Program-made: the position numbers and the translations under genes | In this document: positions 21,801 to 34,200 of the stretch, piece after piece | Position numbering within the stretch: the first letter of the stretch is position 1 | Layout: the number at the start of each line of letters is the position of its first letter | The notes under the pieces: model-generated | The model's database searches: none | What the model saw: only the letters and a program-made list of their open reading frames with translations | Told to the model about the DNA's origin: nothing | From: Anisus vortex | Taxonomy: Eukaryota; Mollusca; Gastropoda; Planorbidae | DNA: 64,000 nt | Direction of reading: 5' to 3' | NCBI GenBank assembly: GCA_949126835.1 | Contig: OX421497.1 | Location: 2,658,271 to 2,722,270 of the forward strand

Positions 21801-24175
21801 TTAACTCATTTGCTACTAATATTACTAATATTAGTAATAGTACCAGGTACTAACCTAAATTCCCAAAACACCCTTCAGGGCACCAGCCAAAGGGAGATAA
21901 TTTTAAACCAAATCAACCAACATGTTAGTAATAATAAATACTAAACATAAGTATTTTAAATTATTAAAAATCATCCAAATGCAAAAAAAAACATGCATCA
22001 AAATATAGAAAAATGGCTGAGCTTTCTAGAAATATACAGCTTTATTAACTTTTAAGAAAAAATAATATGGAATAAAAACACAAATATATATATTTTTTTT
22101 TGCAATGTTTTTTACAATTTCCACACTATTTTTTCACTTTTCTTTAGTGTTTTTAATGCTCTCGTGATATTTGGAATAGCAGTAGCCCTTATGCAGATGA
22201 ATCTGACAGAACTGGCAGCCAGTTGTGGTTTCTCTGGTTCTCCCGCTGTCCGATTTGATGCCATCTCTAGAGCATTGATAGCAGCGTCGCTTTCTGCCTG
22301 GCATGGATTCCAGTCTGTGCTGACTGCTGTAAAGTTTGAATCTGCTATAAACACTAGGTGTATTTAGCTCCCTAGTAACTCTATTTGTTGCAGACAAAAG
22401 TAAAATTGCATCTGCAACTGCCTTATGAAAAAAGAGATGGCTTTGAGATGGAGAATCTCTTGAATCGTCTGGCCTGGCATCTTTCATCAGCAGAAAGCTA
22501 TTGATCATTGACAGATCAACCAGATACCAGACTAGGTATCGCCACCATTTGTTGCTTACACTCCCAATTGGGTAATATGCTCTATGTTGGTCAGCAGGAT
22601 CCACCCCAAGCATACCAGAGCTGTAGGTAAGAACTGGCTTGGGAATAAGGGTAGTGTCAGTTAGACCATCCTTACTGCGTCGTAGCACATTTACAATTAT
22701 GGGGTCAGAGTTGGTAGAGATCACATTGACCTGACGCTTATATTTATCTGTCCATTGAGTGGCCACCATTAGACCCTTCTGATTCATCTTGACATCTCCC
22801 TTTCTCTGTTTTGATTTAGGCAGTGGCCATCCCTTTCTATGTGGTCTAATTGTTGCACAGCAGTATGTTTTCCTTTCCAAAAGTTCCTCCGCAAGTTTTG
22901 GTGATGAAAAGAAGTTATCAAAAAAAACTTCATGGTTCTTGTCTAAATAGGGCTCTGCCACAGACATCACAACATCATATCCCAGCCCATGTCCTGAAGT
23001 ATATTCCCTTTTCCCAGTGTATACATGAAAGTTGACTATATAGCCAGTTTCTGCCTCAGCACAGCACCAAACTTTTAAGCCCCCAGATGTAGGCTTATTC
23101 TTCAAGTATTGTTTCATGTATAGCCGCCCTCTGTAGTCAGCCATTGCCTCGTTGACACAGAGCTGTCGTTTAGGCTTGTAGACTGTTTGGCATACATGCC
23201 TAATGTGGTCAATAAATGGTCTCACTTTAAAAAGAGGATCATAATTTTCACTGGTTCTGGCTGGCATTTTCTGAATGTCGTTTAGATGATAATACTGTCT
23301 AATTTTTTCATACCGAGTGCGTCCCATAACATCTGCAATGGCTGGCACCCTCCAAGACTTGTCTGAAGACCAGAAAAGTTTAGTAGTAGGGACCCAGTGC
23401 ACCCCAAACATAATGTTTATGTACAAAAACCTATAGATATCATCAGCAACTACAGGCTTCCACTGAGTATCTATACGCCCCTTATATTGCTGTTGCTGGT
23501 CAGCATATCTATTTGTCTCCGTTACCATTAGCTGAATGATTTCTTCAGTCAAAAACAATCTAAAGTAATCAACGGGACTACTATCAATGCCTAAGCTGTG
23601 AATCCTACCATCACTTTCTTCAAAACCCTTCATTTTATCTGTGACGCTGGTCACATCGTCAGACCAAGATTCAATGTTTACATTGTTTGGCTGTCCATCA
23701 CCTTCAAAATCGCTATCACCCGAGTCGGAGTCCGATGCATCATGTAAATCAGCTAATGCAGATTCGTCTAAGTCTATATCTGACTCATCATCATTATCAG
23801 AGGTATTATCAAGTGAAGAGGGTAGGCCTACAGGGCCATTAGATAATGAATCCAAAAATTGAAATGCCATATCACAGTCAGTCAAGAAATAAAATTTTCT
23901 AGAATAAAAATAGAGTCTAGAAGTCTAGGCCAACACAAAAACTTCTTCAGCTTTGCTAGCGCCTAGGAATTAAAAATATTGTCGTAAAAACGTACATTTT
24001 TTAACGAAACTGACTATATTCTTAGTTTTTCATAGTCAAATTGCTGGTTAAAAACCCACGGCGAAAAATCAGCGAGGCATTTTGCGTGACGAGCTGGGCG
24101 CACTGTGTCACATTAGTATTATATAGTATGGAGGGGGTATGGCGCATTCAGTCACATTAGTAGAAAATGGGTTAA
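21801..24175 (-). mobile_element. Complete piggyBac element with TTAA ends
   Basis: TTAA at 21801-21804 and at 24172-24175 bounds a 2.37-kb unit. The ends are imperfect inverted repeats: CTCATTTGCTACTAATATTA from 21805 against CCCATTTTCTACTAATGTGA read inward on the minus strand from 24171 (about 17 of 21 positions match). A subterminal repeat CACATTAGTA occurs twice near 24108 and 24153. One long minus-strand ORF sits inside. TTAA targeting is specific to the piggyBac superfamily. Confidence 0.88.
22134..23885 (-). CDS. piggyBac transposase (PGBD4-like, DDE_Tnp_1_7), first catalytic Asp replaced by Asn
   Basis: Intact 583-aa single-exon ORF. An acidic N-terminus (DNDDESDIDLDES) is followed by the core (LTEEIIQLMV, FLYINIMFGVHWVP, RYEKIRQYYHLND), then the catalytic region. 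Family-conserved motifs are VNEAMADYRGRLYMKQYL, VFFDNFFSSPKLAEEL and LGVDPADQHRAYYPIGS. In piggyBac the DDD triad corresponds to the Asp in I-D-E, F-D-N and V-D-x-x-D; here the first is Asn (codon AAC, about 23150), the others are kept. The C-terminus has a Cys-rich zinc-binding tail (CYQC, GCQFC, HLHKGYC). With this change the enzyme is probably inactive for cutting, unless a neighbouring acid substitutes. It is either a recent dead copy or a DNA-binding domesticate. Confidence 0.93.
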   Translation of the reverse strand: MTDCDMAFQFLDSLSNGPVGLPSSLDNTSDNDDESDIDLDESALADLHDASDSDSGDSDFEGDGQPNNVNIESWSDDVTSVTDKMKGFEESDGRIHSLGIDSSPVDYFRLFLTEEIIQLMVTETNRYADQQQQYKGRIDTQWKPVVADDIYRFLYINIMFGVHWVPTTKLFWSSDKSWRVPAIADVMGRTRYEKIRQYYHLNDIQKMPARTSENYDPLFKVRPFIDHIRHVCQTVYKPKRQLCVNEAMADYRGRLYMKQYLKNKPTSGGLKVWCCAEAETGYIVNFHVYTGKREYTSGHGLGYDVVMSVAEPYLDKNHEVFFDNFFSSPKLAEELLERKTYCCATIRPHRKGWPLPKSKQRKGDVKMNQKGLMVATQWTDKYKRQVNVISTNSDPIIVNVLRRSKDGLTDTTLIPKPVLTYSSGMLGVDPADQHRAYYPIGSVSNKWWRYLVWYLVDLSMINSFLLMKDARPDDSRDSPSQSHLFFHKAVADAILLLSATNRVTRELNTPSVYSRFKLYSSQHRLESMPGRKRRCYQCSRDGIKSDSGRTRETTTGCQFCQIHLHKGYCYSKYHESIKNTKEK

Positions 24176-25214
24176 AAGCAATATAGAGTCTTGTGTTACA
24201 AAACAATGATAAACATTTATTAAGTTTTGCTTCATTAATAACTCGTGTCAAAGTTACAACTGAAAACAATTAAAATTAAATGTGAAACTGTAATTTTAAA
24301 TTATAATATAGGCTAATATAAGAATACAAATAATACATTAAAATGAAATCATTTATTTTCTTGTTCAACGGTGATATATAGGCCAGTGCCCTCACATGGG
24401 GGGTGGGGGGTCAGAGGGGGCATATGCCCGGGGGCGGCACTTCCAGGAAGGGGGGGGGGGGGGGCAAATGTAGTATAAATATAGCAAATATAGCACTAAA
24501 CAAACAGTTACAGTATGCAAGTGCAAGGGGGCGGCGCTGAAACTTTTTCCCTGGGGCGCCACATAAGCTTGTAAAGGCCTAGGCTATAGGCTATAGATCT
24601 ATAAATTATAAATATAGGCCTACTTTAAAAAAAAAAAAATTAAGTAGGCCTAGGTCATACAGATTAACTTAATAATTTAAGTGACAGCAATCACATCAAT
24701 CAGTGAGATTGAGAGGTTTTTTTTAATAGGCCTATTAGTAGAGACGATTTTTAAGTTTACCGATTGTGTTAAAATAGTTTAAACTTCGGGCTTCGCGTAG
24801 GACGCAATATTATTCTTTATAGTTGGTGCGTCTGTGAAAAATAAGACACATTATACATTTTAGAAGGCCTGCTTGTACGGTAACTAGTCCACCCACTCCT
24901 GTCCGACTACTGATAAAAAAATAATGGACTTTGTACAGGGAGCTAATACAGATCAGTGTGCTAATTTGTGATAATAGTTTCTACAGTCTAATTAAGTATT
25001 ATTATTATTGTGAACGCGTTGGACTTCACATTCAAAATTATAATTATTACTGCGTTTTCGACCCGTTTATAATAGAATTTTTTTTTTAAATAGTATTTTG
25101 GATTATTTCGCATAGTTTTGATATGGGATTTTAATTTTCCTTGGGCCCTATAAAAATTGTATGGAAAAAAGTGATAAAACAAGCAAAGGAATTTTTCTTT
25201 TTTAAATTTGCGTT
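24176..25214. other. Intergenic between piggyBac element and P450 gene
   Basis: No gene. A G-rich patch at about 24398-24470 (long G runs) and a further GGGGGCGGCGC stretch near 24525 look like pieces of an unclassified repeat. A LINE 3' UTR scrap (GTAGGACGCAATATTATTC) is near 24797. The P450 promoter must lie at the right end. Confidence 0.45.
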
Positions 25215-28200
25215 ATGTTGCCTTGGTTTCTTGTGCTTGGGACATGCATTTTAGTTCTATTGACGTATCTTATTTCTAGCCGAATAATTAATAATGCAAA
25301 CGACAAACGAAAGCAGCCTCCTATCTACAGCGGTTGGATTCCATGGCTGGGATGTGCCCTAGAGTTTGGAAAAAATCCTTTACGATTTATTCACACGACG
25401 GGACAAAAAGTACGTACTATTAAAATTAAATTATTAATAATATTACGTAGGACTAAAGTTACTCTAACTCTAGGTCTAGGACGTAAACTGTAGGAGTGTA
25501 GGCCTAGACTCAAAGACTGTAGACGTAGGATGTATAAATAGAGTATCTATGTGAATGTAGAGTAGAGATGTAAAATGCAGAAGCAGGCCTAAGCCTAAGC
25601 CCCTAACTCCTAAGACTAAGCTAAGTCGTAACTTAAAATTAGGCGCTATGAGCGGCTATGCTATACAGCCATGGCCTAATCATCCTAATGCCATGGCCAT
25701 ACCCATAGGGCATAGGATAGGCCATAAGTAATAGGCCTAAGTACTAACTTAACTAACTAAGTTATGAAAAGGACGAACTATTGATGATTAAAGAAATGAA
25801 TAGGCCTTTTGCCTTTTATTTTAAATTTAGCCTAAGCTTATTTTAAAAAAAGGCTTATTTTCGTTCCATCATATCGATCTCTGAAATTAAAAAATCACAA
25901 ATATCAAAAAGCCTACATTTTCATTAGGCCACTTATATTCTTCTTCTTCTTCTATTAGCCAGTCTGCAGAGCTGTTTGCTCTCTTGCAGTCAATGCCAGA
26001 CAAACATATTTACATGTCAGTGTGGGTATCGGGGTCCTGGAAATGACCAGGTGAAAGAATAACCCCACTGCTAGCCCCACTTGCATGTCGTAAAAGGCGA
26101 CTAATAGTGGGTTGAGCATTGGGTATAACCCGGGCACGTAAAACTTGTACCCCCCTTTGTGGTGCTGTCTGGCAGAGGTCCAGTTTGCACTACCCTGGAT
26201 AGAGGTTTTGCGCAACTCCTGTTGGGAAGCTCTGGTGTTGGTAGCATGGGGATGACTGGGTGTAAAGTCGTGAAGGGGCCTGGATCCAGGATGTGACAAT
26301 TCCACTGAGTATTCCCAGAATCTAAAAAACTAAATGGCACAACTGAGTGCCATAACCACTTGGAGAGCCCAGTGGATGGCGGAGATTGGACCATAGGCCA
26401 GCCCCACCTTGGTACAACTCAGCCCTGACTCAATGCAGCCTGATCCTGGAGCACAACTCACAGGTGCTGGGCACAGAACCAAAAACTCTCTTGAACTGCA
26501 GGGTTTTAAAAAAGCCGCAAAGGAAACCCCAGAATAACAATGCCAGAGAAGCCACTTCTATTCTAAATCAGCCACTACTTATTGAGGGAGTTATTGATGC
26601 TTTAACTTTATCCTAAAAAATGTAGGCTATTCCTTTCAGACAATGTTAGTCAGGGATTGCGTGACTAGCACACTTTACACAACTATTGTCAGGTACTGGT
26701 AGACTAAAGGACATCCTCAATTCTTGATGCTTTTATTTAAAAGCTTAAAGTTTAAGATAAACCAACTCTTTTTCAGATTTTATAATATATATATGGCAGT
26801 GAAAATTTGTTTGTGAATTCTACCAAAGTTTTGAACAAGTTAATGAAAAGTTTAGGAATTTTAAAATGATTCTAGAATAAGGACCTTCAATAGATCAGTT
26901 CTTAAAACATGTTGAATCCATACCATCTTAAAGCTTTTGTCCTTTAGATAAATCTAATACGTGAAATTGAATTTATATTATGTGTAAATTAGATTCATAA
27001 AATATTTGAGCATATTTTGATCATTTGATTCTTTATATTTATTTGATATGATTCTTTTTTCAACTTTTTCAACAATACAAAAATAAAGTTAGGTCCAGTT
27101 TACACGCTGAAAGTTGCTGGAGAGCGAATGACATTTTTGACTGACACTAAAGATTTTCACCACTTTTTTCAATCCTCTGATGTTGACTTTCAGAAAGCTG
27201 TTCAAAATTCAGTTCAGAATATTGGTACGTTGAAAAGAAACAAAAACATATAATTATTTAATCTCTGATAAGTTAAATGTGTATCTTAAACTAAAGAAAA
27301 AAAGAAAATGTATTCATTATTTACTATAAGCCTAGTTAAGACTGTCTCAATATTGAATCTCTTTGACAATTTATGCACAAACATGTCAATAGTGTCATGA
27401 GATTAAGGACCTATTGAGAAGTTTAATACATGCAAGCAAGAGAATATGGAACAACAAAAGGATTGGCTTATATAAAGGATAAAAAAAAAATTGGTAAAAC
27501 TAATAACAAATAGAAGTAATACTAGGTAGCCTACATTTTAAATGACAAAGTAAGAAAAGGGATATTAGGGAACTTACACGTGACAAACATTTACCAAATA
27601 TTTAGCTAATTTTGTACATATAAAAAAAAAAACTGAAATAAAATATATATTACAAACATTCCAGGGGGGGGGGGGGAAGGGCGGCTTAGCCCCTGTTTAA
27701 TACTCATGTATGATGTGCGTGATCGCTGTGTTGGAATCATTAAACAAAAACTTTTCCTTGAAAACTGAATAAAAATGACTTGGAATAGGAGACACTCTGA
27801 AATAATACTTTTATCATACCCATTAGATATTGACTTATAGGCCCATAGAGGGAATGATTTTCAGTTGTTTGGCATTTTTTCCATCTCTTTGCAGCGTCAG
27901 TTACAGTGGAAGCTTTCTTTAAAACTCATACAAAGATTCATGATACAGTGAAAGGTCGACTGTCTATTCCCAAACTCCCGCCTTACATTCAGACTCTGCA
28001 TTCAGAATTTAAGGAGCACTTTGTGGCTGCTAGGAACCACAGTAAGTATCATAGACTGCAATGAGGCACGGTGGCCGAGCAACAGCGCGTACCGAAGGTC
28101 CTAGGTTCAAATCCTGGTGCAGGCTAGAATTTTTTCCCGGGTCTGGAGGGTGTCCCTGATTTTACCCAGATATGATGGGTACCTGACCTGTCTTTTTTTG

Positions 28201-31200
28201 GCCACGGCATACTAGGGGATTGTGTGGCCAGCACAACGCCAAGCTACCTTTACTGGGAGTAATCCTAGCCTTCACCAGGATTCAAATCCAGAACTTTTGG
28301 TATGCCAGCCGAATACTCTGCCGTCCGACCACCCTGCCTCGTATCATAGCTAAGAGATAAGTTGGAATGTGATACTATCCCACAAAATGTTTTCAAAATT
28401 GGCAAAACTGATTTCTCACAATGAAAAAAGGGTCCTATGTAATTTTTCAGATTTGGATTGATTTTCAATGTTGAATACTTATCGCTGTGAAATTTTGAAA
28501 CAAAAAAAAAGGAGGGGGGGTAATTGTGTTATTATGCACCAATTTCATTTAAAAAAATCTCTTCTAGAGATGAAAGTATTGAAAGTCAACTAACTTTTAT
28601 TTTATCCAAAAGCTTGTGTTTGAACTTATTATCAGTTCATTAAAAAAAATTGCATGACAATTCATTTCTCTGTATTCATCCAGTTAATATTTACACATTC
28701 ATTGGGGTGCTAATGATTGGCTGACATGACATGACATATGTCATGTTAATTTTGCATAAATTTTGACAGTATGAGTCAAATTTATATATATTTTCACAAA
28801 TTAATAGGTTATTGAAATAGCTTCCATAAAATGCCTTAAGCTAAATATCTTATTTGGCCTACTTCAGTACCATTCCTAGAGGTTGCATCACAGATTATAA
28901 TTATGTTAGTCAATGTTTTGTCTAAAGTGTGTTATTCCATAGGAAAAAGTATCCTGTCGGAACAAATTGATCCATAGGGCTGGTGAAGCAGCGTTCACCA
29001 GTTTCTGTGGCCACGGCATACTAGGTGATTGTGTGGCCAGCACCCATCAGAGCTGGGTAGACTCAGGGACACCCTCCAGACCCAGGAAAAAATCCTAGCC
29101 TCCACCAGGATTCGAACACAGGATCTTTGGTTTGCCAGCCGATTGTGCAGCAGCTCGTCCCCCCAATTCCCTAGGAAATTTTTTTTTTTTAAAAGTGGTA
29201 ATCTTAATACAAAATGTGTTCCTCTTGCATCTAAATATAGGGTCTATGTTAAATTTAGAATTCTATTTAAATATAATAAGTGAGCTATTACTTTGAAGAA
29301 GGAATTGTATTGAAAACGCTCAAATTAAAATTATAACATTCCAATTGCTCCTTACCACAACTAAAGTCTCCAGGGAGAATGGTGGCTCACAGGAAACAGG
29401 GCTGAATGAGTTTGTGAGGGGAACAATGTACAGATCTGTTATAGCCAATCTATTTGGGGAAGGAACACTCCCTATAGACACAGAGGTAAGCCTACATTGC
29501 TCTTTCTCTGATTACAACCTCTTTTTGAAAAGACTTATCTCAATACTCATAGAACAACTTTAAGGTTACGCATGTTTTTATAATGGTAATTATACTATAC
29601 TGGTGTAGGGGAAAACTTTGTATGCTAGCTGGCTCACTTGTTTGTATTTTAAACAGCGTGCTTATAAAGAGTTTGAGGAGAATTTCACCATGTTTGATGA
29701 ACAATTTGAATATGGTGCTCGGCTGCCAAAATTATTCTTAAGGTAGGCTAGCTAGAAATATTTAAATGGTTCTTTTCCAATGGCACAGTTACTTATAATA
29801 ATTAAAAATTTTCAATTTTGTAGCCAAAAAATGTATGATTTGACAGTTGTGACAACTTTTTTGTTTTTGTTTTCATTTAGATGCAAAATTATCCAACTGT
29901 TTACTTTATTATAAAAAAATGAACAAAGTTCAAAAAATGTTAAAAATTAATTTTGTTAATTAAAAAATTGACAGAATTAAAAAAACTGCTAAAAAAAATG
30001 TTCATAAAGAAATGAGCCCAAATCTACAAATGCTGAATGCCAACTTTGTTATCAATGTTATTAGCCCATGGACCAGTTCTCAAACCAGGCTAAATGTTAA
30101 CTTTATTGTTGTTGTTAGAAAGTGGACCAGATCCAAAAACTGGCTGCTGCAAATGTGTACTAAAGTAGCAAATCAGTGCCTGTCCAAGATCCCAACCGAC
30201 GTTGAGAGCAGGGTAAGCCAGCATCAGAGAAAACAGTCCGACAGAAGAAGCTTAAATTACCAATATATTTCCTCCTCTCCTAATTCCAGACTAGATCAAT
30301 GTCTTAATATTAAACACCTAATAAAATAAAAGCATTTAAATAGAGATATTAACATTTAGAAGAAAACATTTTATGTAAAGTTTATTGTAATGAATTAATA
30401 GTTTTTAAAAAGTTTCCTTTCTTTAAAAATCTGTTACAGAAAAGTTTCCTTTTTTTAAAGAATCTGTTGCACAAAAGTTTCCTTTTTTTAGAATCTGTTA
30501 CAGACTTTGTTATCCGCTGTGGACGATGGATTCTCTTCCAACTGGTCACTCATGTTGTTATGGGCTTCATTGGCTAATGCAATACCTGTAAGTTTGTAAG
30601 GTTCTTGTTTAGTTTTAGCAGTGTCATTCAAAAAGGCAACATTGTTACTCTTTGATAACAGAATGTAAATTTCAACAACAAATACTGTTTTCTTGGTCGT
30701 CCAGTAATTTTTGTTAAATAAAATGTAATTTATATACATAAATATGTGTGTGTGTATTGCAGATTACATTTTGGACCTTGTGTATGATCTACAATCATCC
30801 TCATGTGTTAGCAAAGGTACAGGCTGAAGTGAAACTGGTTTTAAAAGACCTTGAACAATGTAAGTTTTTATGCAGAGCCAAGAAATGTAAAAATTATGTA
30901 AATGAACATTTTTAAATTCAACTTTTTGACTTCTATGAATATATACATTGTTTTAAACTATTATCAAAGTGCAGGACTGGTCTTTTACCAAAGATTTTTT
31001 TGCGGCATAATAATCTGCATCTTTGGCTTAATTTTACTATCTGCATAAACTTGATAATAATGTTTTATTTTTAATTGATTTGTTAAACTGTTTATAACTA
31101 AATAAATTTTGTTTGACTAATTCTTTATCAAGTTTAGATATGTCATTGTTTTTATTGAATTTACGGTAAATATATTTTAAAGTAATATATAAAAATAAAA

Positions 31201-34200
31201 ACATCTTGGATTGAACCTTTTGATAATTACAAAAAAATATTTATTTGGTTTGTTGTGTCCACTAAATAACATTTTTAAAGCCAAAACAAATTTAATATTA
31301 AGATCATTTCTATGAAAAACTACATTAAATTTTCTTATGAATTAACATATTTTTAGCAATGAGGATTTAAAATTTTAGTTAAGCACTACAACAGGTGAAT
31401 CATAAAATGTTTATGGCCATTTCTTACTTAGGATTTTAGGAGCAGCACAACTCCCATTACTGGCACACTAGATAAAAAGTAAAATGTGAAAGTTTTGTTC
31501 TTAAAAGTTATGCCTCTACAATTCCTGTGCCATTTATAGCTGTTTGTGCCCAAAGAGAGTTAAAGCCTTGTGAACCTATGGCAGCTACTATCTAATAGAG
31601 CTCACTGAGCATGCTAAAATAGCATGGAAAGAAGCGCTATATAAATAACCATAATTTTCTCTTAGACCAGAGAAAACATTTCCCTAATGAAGATTTAAAA
31701 AAAAACTTAAGTCTTCGCTTTAGCTGTATCACATTTCAGACTTAAATTTTGCTTACAGATAGCGAGTCAACGTTAGCACAGATGCCTTACACCAGGCAGT
31801 GCATCCTGGAATCCATTAGATTGCGCTCCCCTGGAATTTTAGTACGCAGGGTGGTTAAAGAGTTCACCGTCAGGGGCTACAACGTTCCCGTTGGTGATCT
31901 ACTGGTAGTGTCCCCTTTCTGGACCCACAGAAATCCACAGAATTTCCATGAGCCTGATAAATTTAAGCCAGTAAGTTGATAAAATTGTAGCTAACAATTT
32001 GTGAACTAAACAAAAAGCCAAAGAAATATGTCATTTCTCTGTAGAGATCACCAGATTAGTAATTTGGTTTAATTTAAAGTAAAAGATAGAAATGAAATAC
32101 TAGAAATACTGAGGTCTAAATTAAATGTTAACAGTAACATATCACCGTGGTATATGAATAATAATATTACTAAGCTAAAAAATTTGTCTGAAAATGACTG
32201 AAAATAATTATTTAGTCCAAATGAATAGGTATATAAATACAGGTAAATAAATATTAAACCAGTATGAATATATAGCCATAACCGGCCAAGTCGAAAATGT
32301 TCATTTTTCTGTTTTACCAAAATGTTCCATGATGTCTAAAAATATCTTGTAGTATTGTCCAACAGATTTTCTCCAATTTTATTTATAAAAATAACGTTGA
32401 CGTTGATTTGTTTACTCAATCTATACAGTTTTTTGCTTCTCCTGAAAAATTTGCTTTTTCCGACTTGGCCGGTTTTGCACTGGCAACGACCATATTATTA
32501 ATCTAAGTTTTTTTTAGATCATCTTCAGGATTGTTTGTTTTTCCATAGCTTCCTTTATTTTCTCCTCTGTCAACTTTTTCAGTTCTTCCTGATTATCTCC
32601 ACTTATTGTCTACAATTATGTTGTGCAGCCATGTCCAATTCAGGTGATGCCCTCGGACTTCCATCTTAGGGGCTTGTCAGGCTCAGTTTCAATTTTTCTT
32701 TTCTAAAGGAGAAAACATTCTCTCTAAACTTAAAAAAAATTGTATTTATATGTTTCAGGTTCATGACCCAATAAAATATTTTTACTGTAATAATATTAAT
32801 AGAGAATATAACGGATATGGATATTATTATAATAATAATGTAATAATAATGGCTCCTGCATGTTCATATGCAGAAAGAGCCCTTTTCTTTTAATGAATAT
32901 ATACGACATATCTAGGTCCGGATGCTACAAAGAGGAGCTAAATTTTACACCTAAATGTCTAGACAGTGTCAAATCAAACGACGACATGTCAAATCTAATC
33001 TGTCGGCTGATTATTGCTAAAAGCTATTAGATAATTGTTTTTTTATATTTTATTAAGGGTTGTTTGGTAATGCATAATAAAAGGGTCATTCGTAACAATA
33101 TGTACATAATTTTATTGGACTAGTGTAGTCTATACTCCAGGTCTGTAGCTACAACCTGGATGAGATATCACAAAATGTCTTTGTGGTGTAAAATGTACTG
33201 ATATATCAGTCCATGGCTAGTAATTCATGATAAGCTGATCTATATTTTAGATTTTTTTTGTGGCCCGATAATTTTGTTGCGACCAGGCATTTGGGAAACG
33301 CTGCTTTAAAAGCTATGGTGGTTGTGTGTCTTCTTGAGGTTTTACAAGTTTAGATGCATCTTTGTTATTCTCTGTTTTTTTTTACTTTGTTACAGCCTTT
33401 GTTATTGTTTTATTTTACTTTGCTATACCTTTTTTACTTCTGCTATTTTCTTTGTTATCTTATCTTATATATATAAGATAAATATTACAGAATCTGAGTC
33501 TAGTCTTACATTTTGATCAGTTTTTTAAGTGATGTTAAGTTACTCGTTTTCTTGGCTTGTGAAGGAAACCCATTCCATACCCAGATGCCACTTGTTATTA
33601 TGTTATTTACTGTGTTATAACTAGGGATTTTAAACGAAAACCTGAATACCAGATTCCGGTTATGAAACTGAAAGCCGGTTTTGATATTCAAAATATGTGG
33701 GTGGGGGGGGGGGATGGTACCAAAATCCAGATTTATAGAACCAAAAACCTGTTTTGAAAAGAAAACAACAGTTTTAACATCCCTAGTTATAACCCTTGGT
33801 TATTACTTTTATTCTTGTGTTTCCCAGGAAATGTCGTAATTTTCTTTTGTTTTACCTTTTTTTTCAGGAAAGGTGGGAAAATTTAGAAAAAAACTCTTTT
33901 CCTGACAGTTTCATAGGTTTTGGAGGTGGCAGATATCAGTGCCCTGGAAGGTACCTTTTTTTTAGTAGTCCGCAGTGAACAATAGTAAAGAAAAGGGAAT
34001 ACAAATATTGTTTGGCTTAATGGAATTGTTAGACAAATTTTAGGTGGTGTTGTGTTCATTAAGTGAATTATTCTAGTTAACATATCTGTTTAAATTGAAA
34101 GTGCAGGATTCATTCTCTAATCTCCAGATGGTTCGCACTGTTGGAAATGCATATTTACGTAACACTTTTTGTGAGGATGTTTGATTGTAAACTACTGGAT

